This document shows, piece by piece, positions 11,413 to 22,648 of a stretch of 64,000 nt of DNA. The first letter of the stretch is position 1, and each line of letters opens with the position of its first letter. The notes beneath the pieces were generated by a model. That model worked only from the letters and a program-made list of their open reading frames with translations. It was not told where the DNA came from and made no database searches. This DNA comes from Astrocystis sublimbata. Its lineage: Eukaryota > Ascomycota > Sordariomycetes > Xylariales > Xylariaceae. The translations under genes and the position numbers were made by a program. The stretch is from positions 124,001-188,000 of the forward strand of contig JAJNNY010000043.1 in assembly GCA_022453515.1 (NCBI GenBank). The letters are read 5' to 3'.

Positions 11413-13268
11413 ATGGCATCAGGTAGTCTCGCTCTATGGCTATGCAATGGGTTCGTCACAGGCCTGATTCTTACGGTCTTCGGTCTGCGAAAATGTCGGA
11501 AGCAAAGCTTCACTCTAGGTGATTTGTGGCTTGCCATAGCACTGTGTTCCAATGTCATGCGCATGGTGGGGGACTACTACGTGAATAGTTACGGGACACC
11601 GATCAGCTATTCCATATTCATTGCCACAGGTATGTTTTTTGATCAAACAAGCGATATATGGCTCATAGAAGCCGAGACTGCGCCGTCAACTTTCGTTCCT
11701 CAGGCAACGCCATGATCGAACGGGCGAGTGGAATCAAAGCCAGCCAACCCAGATTGACATTGGTGTAGCACCGCCGACAGACGTTGCGCAGAAGAACCTC
11801 ACGGTGACGGGGGAAGAGGCGCAAGGCCTTGTGACGACGGGCAAACTCCTGGTTCCGACGCGTGTAGCTATGGCATTTGTGTATGTGTATACCTTCCTCC
11901 CTCTTTGCAACATTGGATAGCACTTAGATCGCAGGTTGCTCTTTGGATCTTCAACACCACTGACAATCTTCATTTGCAGAATATGGAGCTTGAACATGGC
12001 CGTGATGGATGTGCTTCGTACGACATTACTGCGGAGATCCGAGAACAAGAAGCAGCTGCTTTGGTCCATGTATACGGTACTGGCGCTGACCTTCATCGTC
12101 ACAATCTTGGCCGCATTTATCGAGTGTCAACCGATGAATTTGAATTGGGTATTGCTCCCTGATGTGTCACACTGGTAAATATATCGCCTTGTGTCTCAAG
12201 GCGAGAGCCAGACAAGCTAACACTTCAGTAGCTCGTTTGGTACAGCCTGGATCTTAACATACGGTAGGCGTTGTGTGGGCCATGACTGAAAGTCCTTTAA
12301 TAGGCTGACTAGAATCTGCAGAAATAAGCAACGTCACGATAGGTTACACGATGGGCTTCATTCTCGTGTTCCTGCTCCTGAAACCGCAGACTCCGAGACG
12401 TGAACGAGCCAAAGTCTCGGTCCTGGTCATTTGGGTAATCTGGGGCGTGGTCATTATGATCCGAGTAATACGAGGCGACTCATTCGACGACATTGTACTG
12501 AATCGAATAGTATGGGGTTCGGTAGAGGTACTCTTTACTGCCTCGGCCGCTACGCTACCAATAATCTGGATCCTGCTCCAACCGAGACCCCGAAGCATAC
12601 CCGATGATATCACTAAGGAGCTACGAGGCACTTCCCAAGAATCGTCGACGACTGCCATCAGCCTTTCTCAAGAGTCGAATTATCAAGTAAATTGGCCACT
12701 GCAGCATGTGGTCAGCTGGGACAACCTAGGGGCCTGGGAGCCAGAAACCCCCGTCGAGATATTAAACGTCCACAACAGCAGCGCACGCAGGAGTGTACCA
12801 ACGCCACAGAGGCAGGCACGAGGCTCCATTATTCGTCCGCAATCGGCGCATTTGGGAAATCCGAGTATTGATAGTTGGCAAGCACCCAGCAACAAGCTTA
12901 ATGCCTCGACACCCTCACAACTCCATAGTCCGGGAATGGAAGCGGTAGAAGATAACAACGCGCTGAGCGACGCGCTAGCTGGATGGATCGAAATGGACAA
13001 TATAGCCCCTGCCTCTCGAGCCAGCGTTGGAACCGGCGTTGGAACCGGCGATGGAACCAGTGTCGGAACCGGCGACGGAACCAGTGATGGAACCAGCGTC
13101 GGAGCCAGCGTCAGCGCCGGTACTAACACCACAGGAAGGTTCTCACCTGAACCAGAAGGCGAGGGAATCATGGTGGCAACACAAATTCACCGAGGTTGGG
13201 ACAAAGATAGTCGAGTGCGTGTCATTACCATACCCCCACGAGCTAGGGTGGATCGGGGCATAACGTAG
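11413..13268 (+). CDS. Fungal rhodopsin-like integral membrane protein, apparent frameshift after exon 1
   Basis: Predicted exons are 11413-11629, 11704-11880, 11980-12174, 12229-12263 and 12322-13268. Junctions from exon 2 onward keep frame. Introns carry good donors (GTATGT, GTAAAT, GTAGGC) and acceptors (TTTGCAG, CTTCAG, CTGCAG). TM segments include SLALWLCNGFVTGLILTVFG, AMAFVIWSLNMAVMDVL, YTVLALTFIVTILAAF, TMGFILVFLLL, KVSVLVIWVIWGVVIMI and ASAATLPIIWILLQP. A long cytoplasmic tail follows, with a Gly-Thr repeat. Exon 1 ends in phase 1, but exon 2 must enter with one base to reach the frame ...GEWNQSQPTQIDIGV; one base is missing across this junction. I found no other donor or acceptor that repairs it. 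So either the gene is recently broken, the assembly lacks a base, or splicing is unusual. The family is used for surface sensing in fungi, and no ligand can be inferred. Confidence 0.6.
13023..13112 (+). repeat. 12-bp coding minisatellite, Gly-Thr-(Gly/Ser)-(Val/Asp)
   Basis: About seven imperfect copies of a 12-bp unit beginning GGAACC lie in frame in the cytoplasmic tail of the membrane protein, producing GTGV, GTGD, GTSV and GTSD tetrapeptides. Confidence 0.85.
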
Positions 13269-13595
13269 TTTGAGATTCGACGATTCGAGTCAAACTGGGA
13301 ATATTTTGCGCATTGTCTTTGCGAAACGGGTTAGGTCCTGTTGGTGGATGTATAAGGAGGAGCAGTGCTGAGCGGTACCTTGCGTGTATTATATATAGTA
13401 GAGATGATCAATGTAAATGGGTTGCCATTTGAGTGGTACGTCAATCGGCTAAGTCGCTAGATTAACATGGATCGTCAATGTCCAGTCAATCAAGGCCGGA
13501 TGTTCCTGGGTTCATTCACTGGATATTGGGCGGGTATCGATCCCTGTTGTCAGCGTCCAACTTCGCATTGCTGCACGTCTCATCGTATAATTTCT
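13269..13595. other. Convergent 3' intergenic
   Basis: The 3' regions of the rhodopsin-like gene (forward) and PRP17 (reverse) meet here. Nothing else is seen. Confidence 0.6.
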
Positions 13596-15542
13596 TCAAT
13601 CCCAGTATCTGATAACACCGTCTAACCCAGCAGCGACGACCTTGCTGGTTTCCTGCGGGTGCCATAAGACGGAAGTAATAGCCTGGTCGCCCGCTGGCAG
13701 CTTGTGGTACATTTTGCACGTCTTCCAATCCCCTGATACAAAGTTAGTAAGGAACCCGGCAGGAAAGCAAGAAATTATGAAGAGGGCAAAGCAGTGATGT
13801 AACGGAAGCATATCATGCACCGCACATCTTATCCCACCAATATGTAACAGCTAGACAGTGAGAAGGAAGGGGGACACTAGAATATGTGAGCAGTTCAAGA
13901 TACTTACAAAATACAACAAATCCGGCAGTATCACCACTGGCCAGAAACTGGCCATCGGGGCTGAAGGCTAGGTCAATGGCCGTTCCGGCGTTATTATGTC
14001 CTCTGAAGCTCTTCTTCCTGTTCTGTCTAAACTTGTCGGTGGCGCCGTACACCAGCACTTGGTTATCTGAGCTCTGACAAGCAAGGTACTTCTGTGACGG
14101 GTGCAAGGTGGCGCGCGTGATAGGGTACATGTGAGGTTCAGCAATATACTTGAAAGCAATATGTCAGTAACGCTATAACAGAAAAAATTGGGGCAAGGGG
14201 AAGGGGGGCGTTGATGCTATCACTGACCTTGATGGGGACTGGTATATTGTAGTCCCAGGCTCGTATCGATTTGTCGTCACTCGTCGTCATGAAGCGTCTG
14301 TTGTCATCCACGAATGTTATGGTATTGATGGCGTTCAAGTGGTGGTCGTATTCCTGGACCAGTTCGCGGGTTCGGGTGTCGTATTGGACGATCTTGTTAT
14401 CTGACAAGCCAACCAGGAACTCGGTCGAATGCTCAACGGATGGGTTGAAACGAAGCACATTCGGTGTCTTGCCGCTTGAAAACTTGCTCAGGCATTTCCC
14501 TGTTTCCGTATCCCAGAGCTTCATGGAGCGGTCGAATGAGCCTGACACAAACTGCGTGCCGTCATGGTTGAAACTGACATCAGTTACGGCCTTGGTATGG
14601 CCACAGTACGAGCGCAGAAGCTCCTTGTTGTGGTAGACATCGAATATCTTGACCGTCGTGTCTGCGCTAGCCGACAACAGGAGGTGACCGGACGTGGGAT
14701 AGAAGCGGAGGGCGGTGACCGCCCCGCCATGGTGTTTCCAAGTATGAACCAGCTTCTTCGGGATGTAGTTCGTGATGCTTCCGGATTCTTTACCGAGGTC
14801 GACGTCGAGATCTTGCGGCACGTGCATGCTGGAGAGAAAGATCCGAGTCAGCAACGAGTGCCACAGGTAACACAAGGGGGTCATGACAGGAAGAACGGAG
14901 TGCGGCGCATGGAAAAACTTACTATGTCCGGCCCTGGTAGTCGAACTCTGCGGAACCGTGGAAAATGGTGGTCTCTGCTCCCATTTCTTCGACCTCCTTG
15001 CGTCGCGCCAAGGCGGCAGCCGGCGCGGATACGACAGCACCGCTCTCGATAACGTCGTCGCCGTCTTCATCCTCGTAGACGTACTCGACCTCCTCGTCGC
15101 TCGCCAGGTCCTCCTCGTGGCCGACCTCCTCCCATTCGGGCTTCTTGTACGAGGCCCAGGGCCCGAGGTATGCGCCGTCGCCGTCGGCGATGGTGGCGTC
15201 GCCCTTCTTCTGTCGGCCAGCCCGCAGTTTCGCGTTCTCCTCTTTTATCTCGGCGCCGGACCTGTGCTCTCTCTCGGGGCCCCCCTTGCCCTCGAGGGCC
15301 CTGTGCTTGGAGCGGAAGGTGTGCTCGCTGATGAAAGTCTCTTCAGCGCTGCCGGTGAGCACGTTCTTCCGCTTTAAGACGTTCGCCTGGTCCTTGAAGG
15401 GATTCAGGGGACCTAAGGTTGGTCTCGCGAGGTCTTCGCCGGTGTAGGGCACGACGGCGTGGTTTGGCTCGGCGTGCTCGCGGACGACGAGGGCGTCTTG
15501 CGGCGCCATGTTGGGCGGGTACTCGCCAAATTGGTCGCCCAT
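13596..15542 (-). CDS. PRP17: Pre-mRNA-processing factor 17 (WD40 splicing factor)
   Basis: Four exons on the reverse strand (15542-14923, 14828-14228, 14148-13908, 13732-13596) join in frame to 532 residues. The N-terminal third is charged and disordered, with an acidic stretch VEYVYEDEDGDDVIESG near residues 155-170. WD40 repeats follow from about residue 225: VTALRFYPTSGHLLLSASAD, VTDVSFNHDGTQFVSGSFDR, INTITFVDDNRRFMTTSDDK, IDLAFSPDGQFLASGDTAG, and a last blade ending GVIRYWD. This order and length match Prp17/Cdc40, which joins the spliceosome for the second catalytic step and acts in the nucleus. Donors are GTAAGT, GTCAGT and GTAAGT; one acceptor is CAAG with a CTGAC branch. Nothing looks abnormal. 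Confidence 0.92.
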
Positions 15543-16957
15543 GTTGTCTTCACCGTGGCGTGGCGTGGCGCTGAAGAGTAGGCGGTGTGTGTTGTTAGTA
15601 TGGATAGTTTTGAAAGTTTCAGTGTCGGAATGGGGAGCAAGGCGCAGTAAATAATCAACGACTTGCGGATTGATCTGTCGCTGTCGCGTCCAAGCTCCGG
15701 ATCAACACCACTGACGGACCTACCAAAGGTTAGGGTCCTGGCGTGCCTGGCGGGCCTGGGTAGGTTATGGACGTCTCTCGGACAGTACCTAAATGTACCT
15801 CTATTGTTACCTAAGTGAGCTAGGTACCTAGGTACCCAGGTAGGTATTTACCTACCGGTACACGCAGATGTAGGTATGAGGTATGCACAATGCTTTCAAC
15901 GCCACGCTTCTCCTTCATGAACCATTCTTGCTCAAATATCAAGAACCGGGACCTTTGACGACAAAATCGTGTGAACCTGTTTACCTGGGGTCTAGGTATC
16001 CGGGCCTTTGGGTCGGCGATAGAGCTCCGAGTTGCTGCTATAGCCTATCTATGGTCATCGCACCCAGGACCAAGTAACCTTGAAGCCTTCAAAGTGCGAC
16101 GATCGCGGCAGTGCCTCAAAGAAACAAGGGTTGGCATATAGTACATACAGTCTTCAAGCGACGTCGTAGGCGCGCGTGTGAGGCCGTCATTCACCGACAT
16201 CTAATGGTGATGAGCTCCTCACATTCCACAGAGTGCTGTCGCCTGGGCACGTGGCTTGGGATTATACCTGCCACTTTGTTCTCCCGACCATTTGCCCCAG
16301 GGAGCCGGGAGATAAGAATCCAACATGCTTGACCCGCAGCAAGTTTTCAATAATATGTTATAGATGCCATGGGTTGCCATTCCGCAGGCAACTTCACTAC
16401 CTGGTTTGACTTATACGACATGAATCAGATTATCGACGATGCACACACCTTGGGCTCGCCTGGTCGTGGACATCGGTGCAAAGGTCTAGAAAGCGCGGCA
16501 TGCGGTCGAGAGCATCGTTGAAATTGAATGGAATTAGCGATTGGCTTGGGACACTGCAAGTCATGGCTATTGGCATTGGCTGTCTGACCTCCACCAGTCT
16601 TTCTCTTGAAATCAAGAATATGATAACCCTTCATCGTATTCGCTCGACTATGGACTATGCCTAATGTTATCTGATGTTTCTTCGGGCATTTATTTGGCCA
16701 TGACTGCCTGCCTCTTGCATAGTGTCCCTCAGATAGAGAAGTTGAAAGCCTATCGAGGAATGGACATCAAGGACTTGACATTGAGCAAAGATAAGGATAT
16801 GAGTCTGCAGGAAAAGGGTAAAATAATTTCTGAAAACAAATACAGAATTTACATATTGAACAGCTCTATGTGTTTAGGCGCGAAGTGTGAGAGGTTCCTA
16901 CTCCATTTTGTCTTGCAGAACCTCGCCATAACAGTAAGCAATCTCTTATGTCTATTG
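15543..16957. other. Intergenic with a TAGGTACC motif cluster
   Basis: Upstream of PRP17. Positions 15785-15860 are packed with TACCTA, CTAGGTACCTAGGTACCCAGG and related words. Short frames beyond 15880 show no family character. Confidence 0.6.
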
Positions 16958-18583
16958 TTATCCAGTTCTTGTGACACTGGCATACTCATCAGTACCCCGT
17001 ATCCCACTAGCTAGCGAACCCTGGCCAGCTTGCTGGTCATTCCAAGCACCCCTGTCATTTTGCAGAATTGGATCATCACTTCCACTGCTCGCCGGCACAC
17101 TTTTTACATAGCTTTCAGTGGCGAACATAGTACCTTCTTCGAGTGTGATAGAAATGTCGTCGAGCTTGGGGCGCTTCTGACCAAGCCCCCTAATCGACAG
17201 CTGCCCAATCGTCAGCCGTTGTTCTCCTGATCCGCCCTGGTCTGGTCTATCATGTCTGCAATCTTGATTTCCGCTTGACCCGATGCTGAAGCGACGTCTG
17301 CGTGGCGAAATCCGTTGAATTATGATTTTGAATAAGGGCCCACACACGGGTACGCAGATGCAGATCAAGGTCACAGATAATTCGACTACAGACCAGATAA
17401 GTAGCCCGTTGGTATCTCCTATTTGGAAAGCGATTGTAAGTATATATGGCTGTTGGAACTGATCCTGTGAAGAAGACGTACTCAAGTAGTTTGGACTTGA
17501 CAGTCCCCCTATCTCCAATGCTCGCTTGATTCCACTTGCTGCTGCACTTGGCCACAAACTGTGTCAGCACCAACAGCATGAACCTTGCTTCTGTATGCAC
17601 TGCGACTTACAGGATACCTAGACTCATACTGGCAAGAATTAAGCCCTTCTCCAGCTTTTTCATTTTTAGGTCCCATATGAAGATCCAGGGTAGGACAACA
17701 AATAAAACATCGACGACGACAGTGGAGGCTATTGCAAAATGTTTCAGCCAAGACTTGCGCGAGAAAACCACATGGCGTCGTAAGGTGAAGACTCACTGTT
17801 GACTATTGTTGATACTGGTACAGCACTAATGGGACAATACCCCCCTGGGATTCGCCGGTCCCATAGATAATTGAATGGTCTACACCTATGGGAGCGTTAA
17901 CTCGCAGTTCGGGGCTTAGTATTGGCGTTCCATCCTGTGTCAGGCAAACAAAGCACTCAAGGTGAAAAGTCGTAGATAGTACGTACTGTGTTACCATTCA
18001 GTCAGCAACCTGGTCAAAGTGATGGCGCGGCCATGAACGGTAGGTGTACACTTGCCTGCAGCCAGAATATGAACAGTACAGAAATAGAGCCGGCCATAAG
18101 CCAACTCATCGCTACCCATATCACTATTCTTTGCCAGCGTATAATCACAAGTCGTAGAAGGAAAAGCCCGAGAGCCCACTTGGCAATGGACATTCCTAGA
18201 ACATTAAACGTCTGGCCAATTGCCTCCCATAGAATGGCCTCGACGATCAGGTCCTCGTTGCCGATGTCAGCATGACTCTGTCCGAGGCCCAGAGTAGCTG
18301 ACTTCGTGTAAAACACCGTCGCCAGTAGCAGGCACACCTAATAGGAAGGTCGACATTAGTGATCCTAACCTCAACAGACGTGTCCCAGGAATGTAAGAAA
18401 GGGGTATAAGGGGATAGACCGAGTATTGCGTACGTAGCCGAGAATGTAAACAAAGTCGTCGCCGCCAAATGCTTGCAACACGACGACCCTAGTGAAAAGT
18501 CGAAGCACAAGGAAAGCAGTCGTTAGACCAGTAAGTCCCCATGAGAGGGCGACGACTAATATGCCCTTGTCCTTGATAGCCAT
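16958..18583 (-). CDS. Fungal rhodopsin-like (Pth11-type) integral membrane protein
   Basis: A six-exon model keeps frame throughout and gives about 410 residues: 18583-18434, 18337-18056, 17985-17841, 17728-17611, 17558-17482, 17418-16958. TM segments include ILVVALSWGLTGLTTAFLVL, FVYILGYVCLLLATVFY, the stretch around NVLGMSIAKWALGLFLLRLV, IVIWVAMSWLMAGSISVLFI, VVVDVLFVVLPWIFIWDL and LLIWSVVELSVTLICICVPV. The family loop motif FGGDDF follows TM1, and SMSLGIL lies at TM6. The tail is Ser/Gly/Asp-rich. Intron 2 would use a GC donor (CAG|GCAAGT) with branch GCTGAC and acceptor ACACAG. An alternative reading there gives CTPTVHG in another frame, which resembles the Cys-containing loop of relatives, so the 18060-17840 segment is uncertain. 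Likely a plasma-membrane receptor-like protein. Confidence 0.65.
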
Positions 18584-20699
18584 GTTGGCTATTTTTGTCG
18601 TACTCGTCCAAGTTTATTCTCCATAAAGTCATTGCAGTAATGGAGTTTTCATTTTGAACATCAAGCACATCTGAGCAGCAATGAAAGGGGAAGAGGTGCA
18701 TATTTTGGAAATGGCAATCTGTTGCTGATACTACCTACTACTACAGTACCACCGGGACTTCATCCTTACGTCAGTGGCAAGAGCTGGAGCTGAGCTGATG
18801 CTCTAGCAGGAAGTCTTGAATCGTAAGCTCTCAGGCCATTGGTTGAAAGATAAGCACTTGAGTTCACTAATACATACTAGCTAAATCTAAATAACTTTCT
18901 TTCAACAATACAGCTCGCCAGCTATTCTTATTAATAACAATAAGTCATTTGATTTGAAGCTACACAAAATTTAAAGCTCCTGGTCCGGGTCCGAGTCACA
19001 CTCGACTAACTACCTAAGTGATTACCAAGTTATTTCGCCTTGTGCTGTCACCCGTAAGTACTGTGATTGATTCACGAATTGTCTGCACATTGATGATTCA
19101 CAGATACTGGTTAGACGGCCAATTTAGCTTCAGTTCTTGCCGGCGATGTAATCAAGCGGAAAGTCCCGGCGAGTATCAGGTGAGAATCCGAATGCATTAA
19201 ATGTTGGCGACAATGAAGCCTCGTTGATGGAAAAGGATTCTGCGTACCGGAGGTCGGCTCGCTGACTGATATAGGAGGTAATGTCGTGCGTACTTTGGGG
19301 TGTGATTTGGAGAACCCATAATTACTCGCGCTGGGAAGTCCCGATTAGGACCCTGTTCCATCACTTTTGCATGAGGAAGCATTGCGATGCTCGAGCCATA
19401 ATCCATTATGTATATCATTGCCCAGTACCCCGTGCGGTTGAAGGAATCCGCGCACTGTTCGGTTAACGGATGTCGCTGTCGCAAGACATCCGCCAGGGCA
19501 TTGAAAGCTTGCTCTGGAGGTGTTAGTTCACATGAAATGTCGATTACCAACAAGAAAGACACAGAATGGTACATGTGATAGCCGCAAAGTCTGGCCCGAA
19601 ATGGCAAAATTCGAGGGTTGGTCTGTCAGAGCCACCTAAATGACTACACATTTTCAGAAGGTTTTCAATCCGTGGATATTTCGCCCAAGTTGACAGTCTG
19701 GGCTTTTGAAATTGTCTCGTTGACATAATTCCATTCCATCGCATTCCCTGTATGTGCCTGCTATGAAAACGAATTGTCCAACCGCCAGCTATGTATGTTT
19801 GTATCATGTAAAGGAGGTGAACACAGCATGTGTAAGGAGCCAACGATTCGGTTTACTGACTAATTGCATGATGATGCGAAAAATGAGCAAGTACGTGTTT
19901 TACAAATGAAAAATACAAGAAAAATAAGCCTTGACAAAAGAAAAGGACAAAGTAAATTGCCAACCGCTACCTTCCCTAAGCTTGAGCTTCGCGTTGTTGG
20001 TGAGAGCTAGAATAATGAGGCAAAGCCAATCTCAAACATTCTGACGTGGAGCAGGCGCTATGACTGTGATTGACTAATGAATCACGGACATATAGTCAAG
20101 AATCTTGATAAGTCAAATATAATAGCCACATGTAATATTAAAATCATCAGCTATCACTAATTAACCACTTACCTTGGCGGTTCCTTGTGCAAGCAGCTGT
20201 ATATATTACTCCCTAAAGCTGATTACGATCTATTGGGTAAAGTTATGATTTCCCTTTCAGATAATGGTAATTAGTCTCCAATGATTTCGGTAACTTAGAC
20301 TCTGTACATGCCTCTAGTGAAGTAGGACCGTAGGTAGTTTGAAATCGTGCCTTCCTTGTTTGCTTTCGCAGCAGCTTAGATACTGTTTAAACTGAAACTT
20401 GAGCAAGTACCCACCTGCTAATCATCTTACGACCTACTTGTGTTTGCAGGTGTGTGAGCGCAGCAAGTAAGTACTTATGTAACCTTGGAACACATTACAT
20501 GGAACAGCAACTGCTTGCTTCCCTACAACCGCACCTGGTTGCTAAGTACTTCTCAACACACTTTTTCTGTTGCACCTTCGTCACTCCTACAACCCACCCT
20601 ACTTCGGTCACGCCTTATTTGGTAACATAGTTTTTGCACAAGGCCCATCGCCTTTTACCATACCTATCGAGGCCATACTAATCGAGGCATTCGGTCATC
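18584..20699. other. AT-rich interval with one weak ORF
   Basis: About 2.1 kb, AT-rich, especially 18890-18975 and 19870-20300. Apart from the reverse-strand frame described separately at 19197-19607, nothing coding is supported. The last 250 nt are the CT-rich leader region of the MYND gene. Confidence 0.5.
19197..19607 (-). CDS. Possible hypothetical protein (weak)
   Basis: Open reverse-strand frame of 136 residues with amino-acid usage that looks coding in its second half (QAFNALADVLRQRHPLTEQC, ..., YIMDYGSSIAMLPHAKVMEQ). An alternative upstream frame, DQPSNFAISGQTLRLSHVPF, could join it only through a 34-nt GT-AG interval, which is shorter than usual for fungal introns. I recognise no family. 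It may be a remnant or chance. Confidence 0.25.
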   Translation of the reverse strand: MPFRARLCGYHMYHSVSFLLVIDISCELTPPEQAFNALADVLRQRHPLTEQCADSFNRTGYWAMIYIMDYGSSIAMLPHAKVMEQGPNRDFPARVIMGSPNHTPKYARHYLLYQSASRPPVRRILFHQRGFIVANI

Positions 20700-22648
20700 A
20701 TGGATCCCGTTGAGAAGCTTTTCCGAGACCTCCCGAGTCCTGACGCTGATCAGGCTGCGCTGGAGAAGAATGGGGTATGGGATCAGGTAAATCACTGAAG
20801 CTTTTCACATTTCAGTCCAACATGTTTCAGCTATATGATCTGCCTTCACAGGCCGTGTTGCTCGCAGAAGATCTGCAAGCTCCTGGATCATGGGGCACGC
20901 CATACTTTTGAGTAGGAAATCGCTGACTCCCGTGTGTCATGTAGGACCGCTTCATGCAGGTCGTCACTTCCTACGTTCCTTCTAAATCCAAGGATAAGGA
21001 CCGTCAATTCGTTGCAGAGTGGGCCAAGTCTTTTGCGGCAAATCCCAAACCTGAGGCATTGCGAAGCGAGCTGGGACGCTTTGCGCTTGAGAAGCCCAAG
21101 ATCCCGAGCGACGGCTCGTCCAAGACCCAGCAGCTGAAGTACCACGCCTGGATCTCCCAAGGCCGTAAAGATGAGGACTACCCTTTCAAGGCCAAGGAGT
21201 CTTCCGACGAAAAACGAGTCGACCATGCCAAGTGCAGCCACACCTTTCTCCCAGCTGAACTTACAGATACCAAGATCTGTGCTGATTGCGGCAAGCCTGA
21301 TGCCCAGGCCGCATGTGGCGGCTGTCTAGTCAAGCTAGACTCTCACGTCGTCATGAAGACCGCATATTGCAACGCGACTTGCCAGGCTCGTCATTGGAGC
21401 AACCACAAGTCGAAATGCCTGGGACGTAAGAAGATTTCCCTTGCAGTTGACATTATCTACAACATTTTCGTCACGTTCCAGAAAACGGCTTGGATTGAAA
21501 AGCAGATTGCTTGCATTGCCGAACAGAAAGGGATTACAAACATCACTCACCGGGATGACCCCAACATTTGGGCCTTGCAAGGAAAGCCATTTGTCCGCAA
21601 CTTCCCATCCGACATAACTCCGTCCGAAGAGCATGCTCTTGCTGTTCTTTTTGACAGCGAATGCCAGCAGCTCATGAGTACCTGTCATGATGTTGTGAGG
21701 CTGCTCTTGATGCGTAAGAAAATATTGGCGAGGTGACAATATCACTGATACCAGGCTAACGATTGACATCATATTAGCGCTTTGCAAACAATTACAGGAA
21801 GTTTTCGTCATGCCCCGAAATGCTCACCGTCCCACTTGCGACATAAGATCTGGACGAGCCTTCAACACAATGTACAGCCGACACACCGTGCTATGCGCAA
21901 CGCTCAAGTCTGGAGAACAGTTTGCAATTGATGTTACAGGTGCTCAGGTCAGTTCTACAGTTTGTGTACTTATATTGTGGTGTCGCTGCAATATTCATAT
22001 ACTCCTGCAGCAACACTGCAGAAAAACATGACAAGTAATCATCACTAACTGTGTGCCCCTGAATAGTTTGGCTGGCGCGAGACGGTGGCACCATGGGGAG
22101 TTTGGGTCAGCCACCGAGTTGCTGGTAAACCCTGTTTTGAGCCTTTCGGTTCCTCGCAGCAGACTATGCAGATGATATACCCTTACAGAGCTAGTCAGCA
22201 TCTGAACTACAGCGAGAGCCAGCTATCAACATTGGTGAAGGATATGCAAGTCGCTATACAGAACAAGATGGATGAGCACAATGCTCCATCTGCCATTGAA
22301 CTATACAAGCTCCACGAAACCGCCTTTGACCTCTGCAAGAATGCTATGCTCTCTGTCGCAGAGGAGTCTCTCACCAAGGGTCTCGACCTGATGCATGCAG
22401 CGGGAGTGGGCCGTTGCTACATCGATGCAAGCGGCCAATGGCAGGCAACAACGACCCCGAAGCAAGCTGATGCTCTTAAGCAGATCTGGATAACAGACAA
22501 AGACATGAAGAATGCGAAAGGGCGCGACGAGAAGCTGTATTCAATGTACTTGATGCGATGCAAGTGTCACAGTAAGAAAATCCTGTTCAGGGATGCGGGA
22601 TTGAACATGCCAGACATGGCCGGCAGATTAAACCCACGAGCCAGATAG
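20700..22648 (+). CDS. MYND-type zinc-finger protein
   Basis: Exons 20700-20786, 20945-21713, 21778-21947 and 22067-22648 join in frame to 535 residues. A MYND-like cluster spans roughly residues 125-175: CADCGKPDAQAACGGC, then AYCNATCQARHWSNHKSKC, giving the C-C-C-C-C-C-H-C ligand pattern. The rest is alpha-helical in character without another recognisable domain; it contains SGEQFAIDVTGAQ and FGWRETVAPWGVWV. Many filamentous fungi have expanded families of such MYND proteins of unknown function. MYND fingers generally bind proline-rich partner peptides. Intron 1 (20787-20944, 158 nt) contains a second in-frame segment (AVLLAEDLQAPGSWG) and may be alternatively spliced. Confidence 0.8.

Noticed and set aside
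11936..12178. Frame LLFGSSTPLTIFICRIWSLNM as an exon of the second rhodopsin-like gene
   Set aside because: Its first part is intron read-through; the acceptor TTTGCAG at 11979 with a CTGAC branch gives the family-like AMAFVIWSLNM instead.
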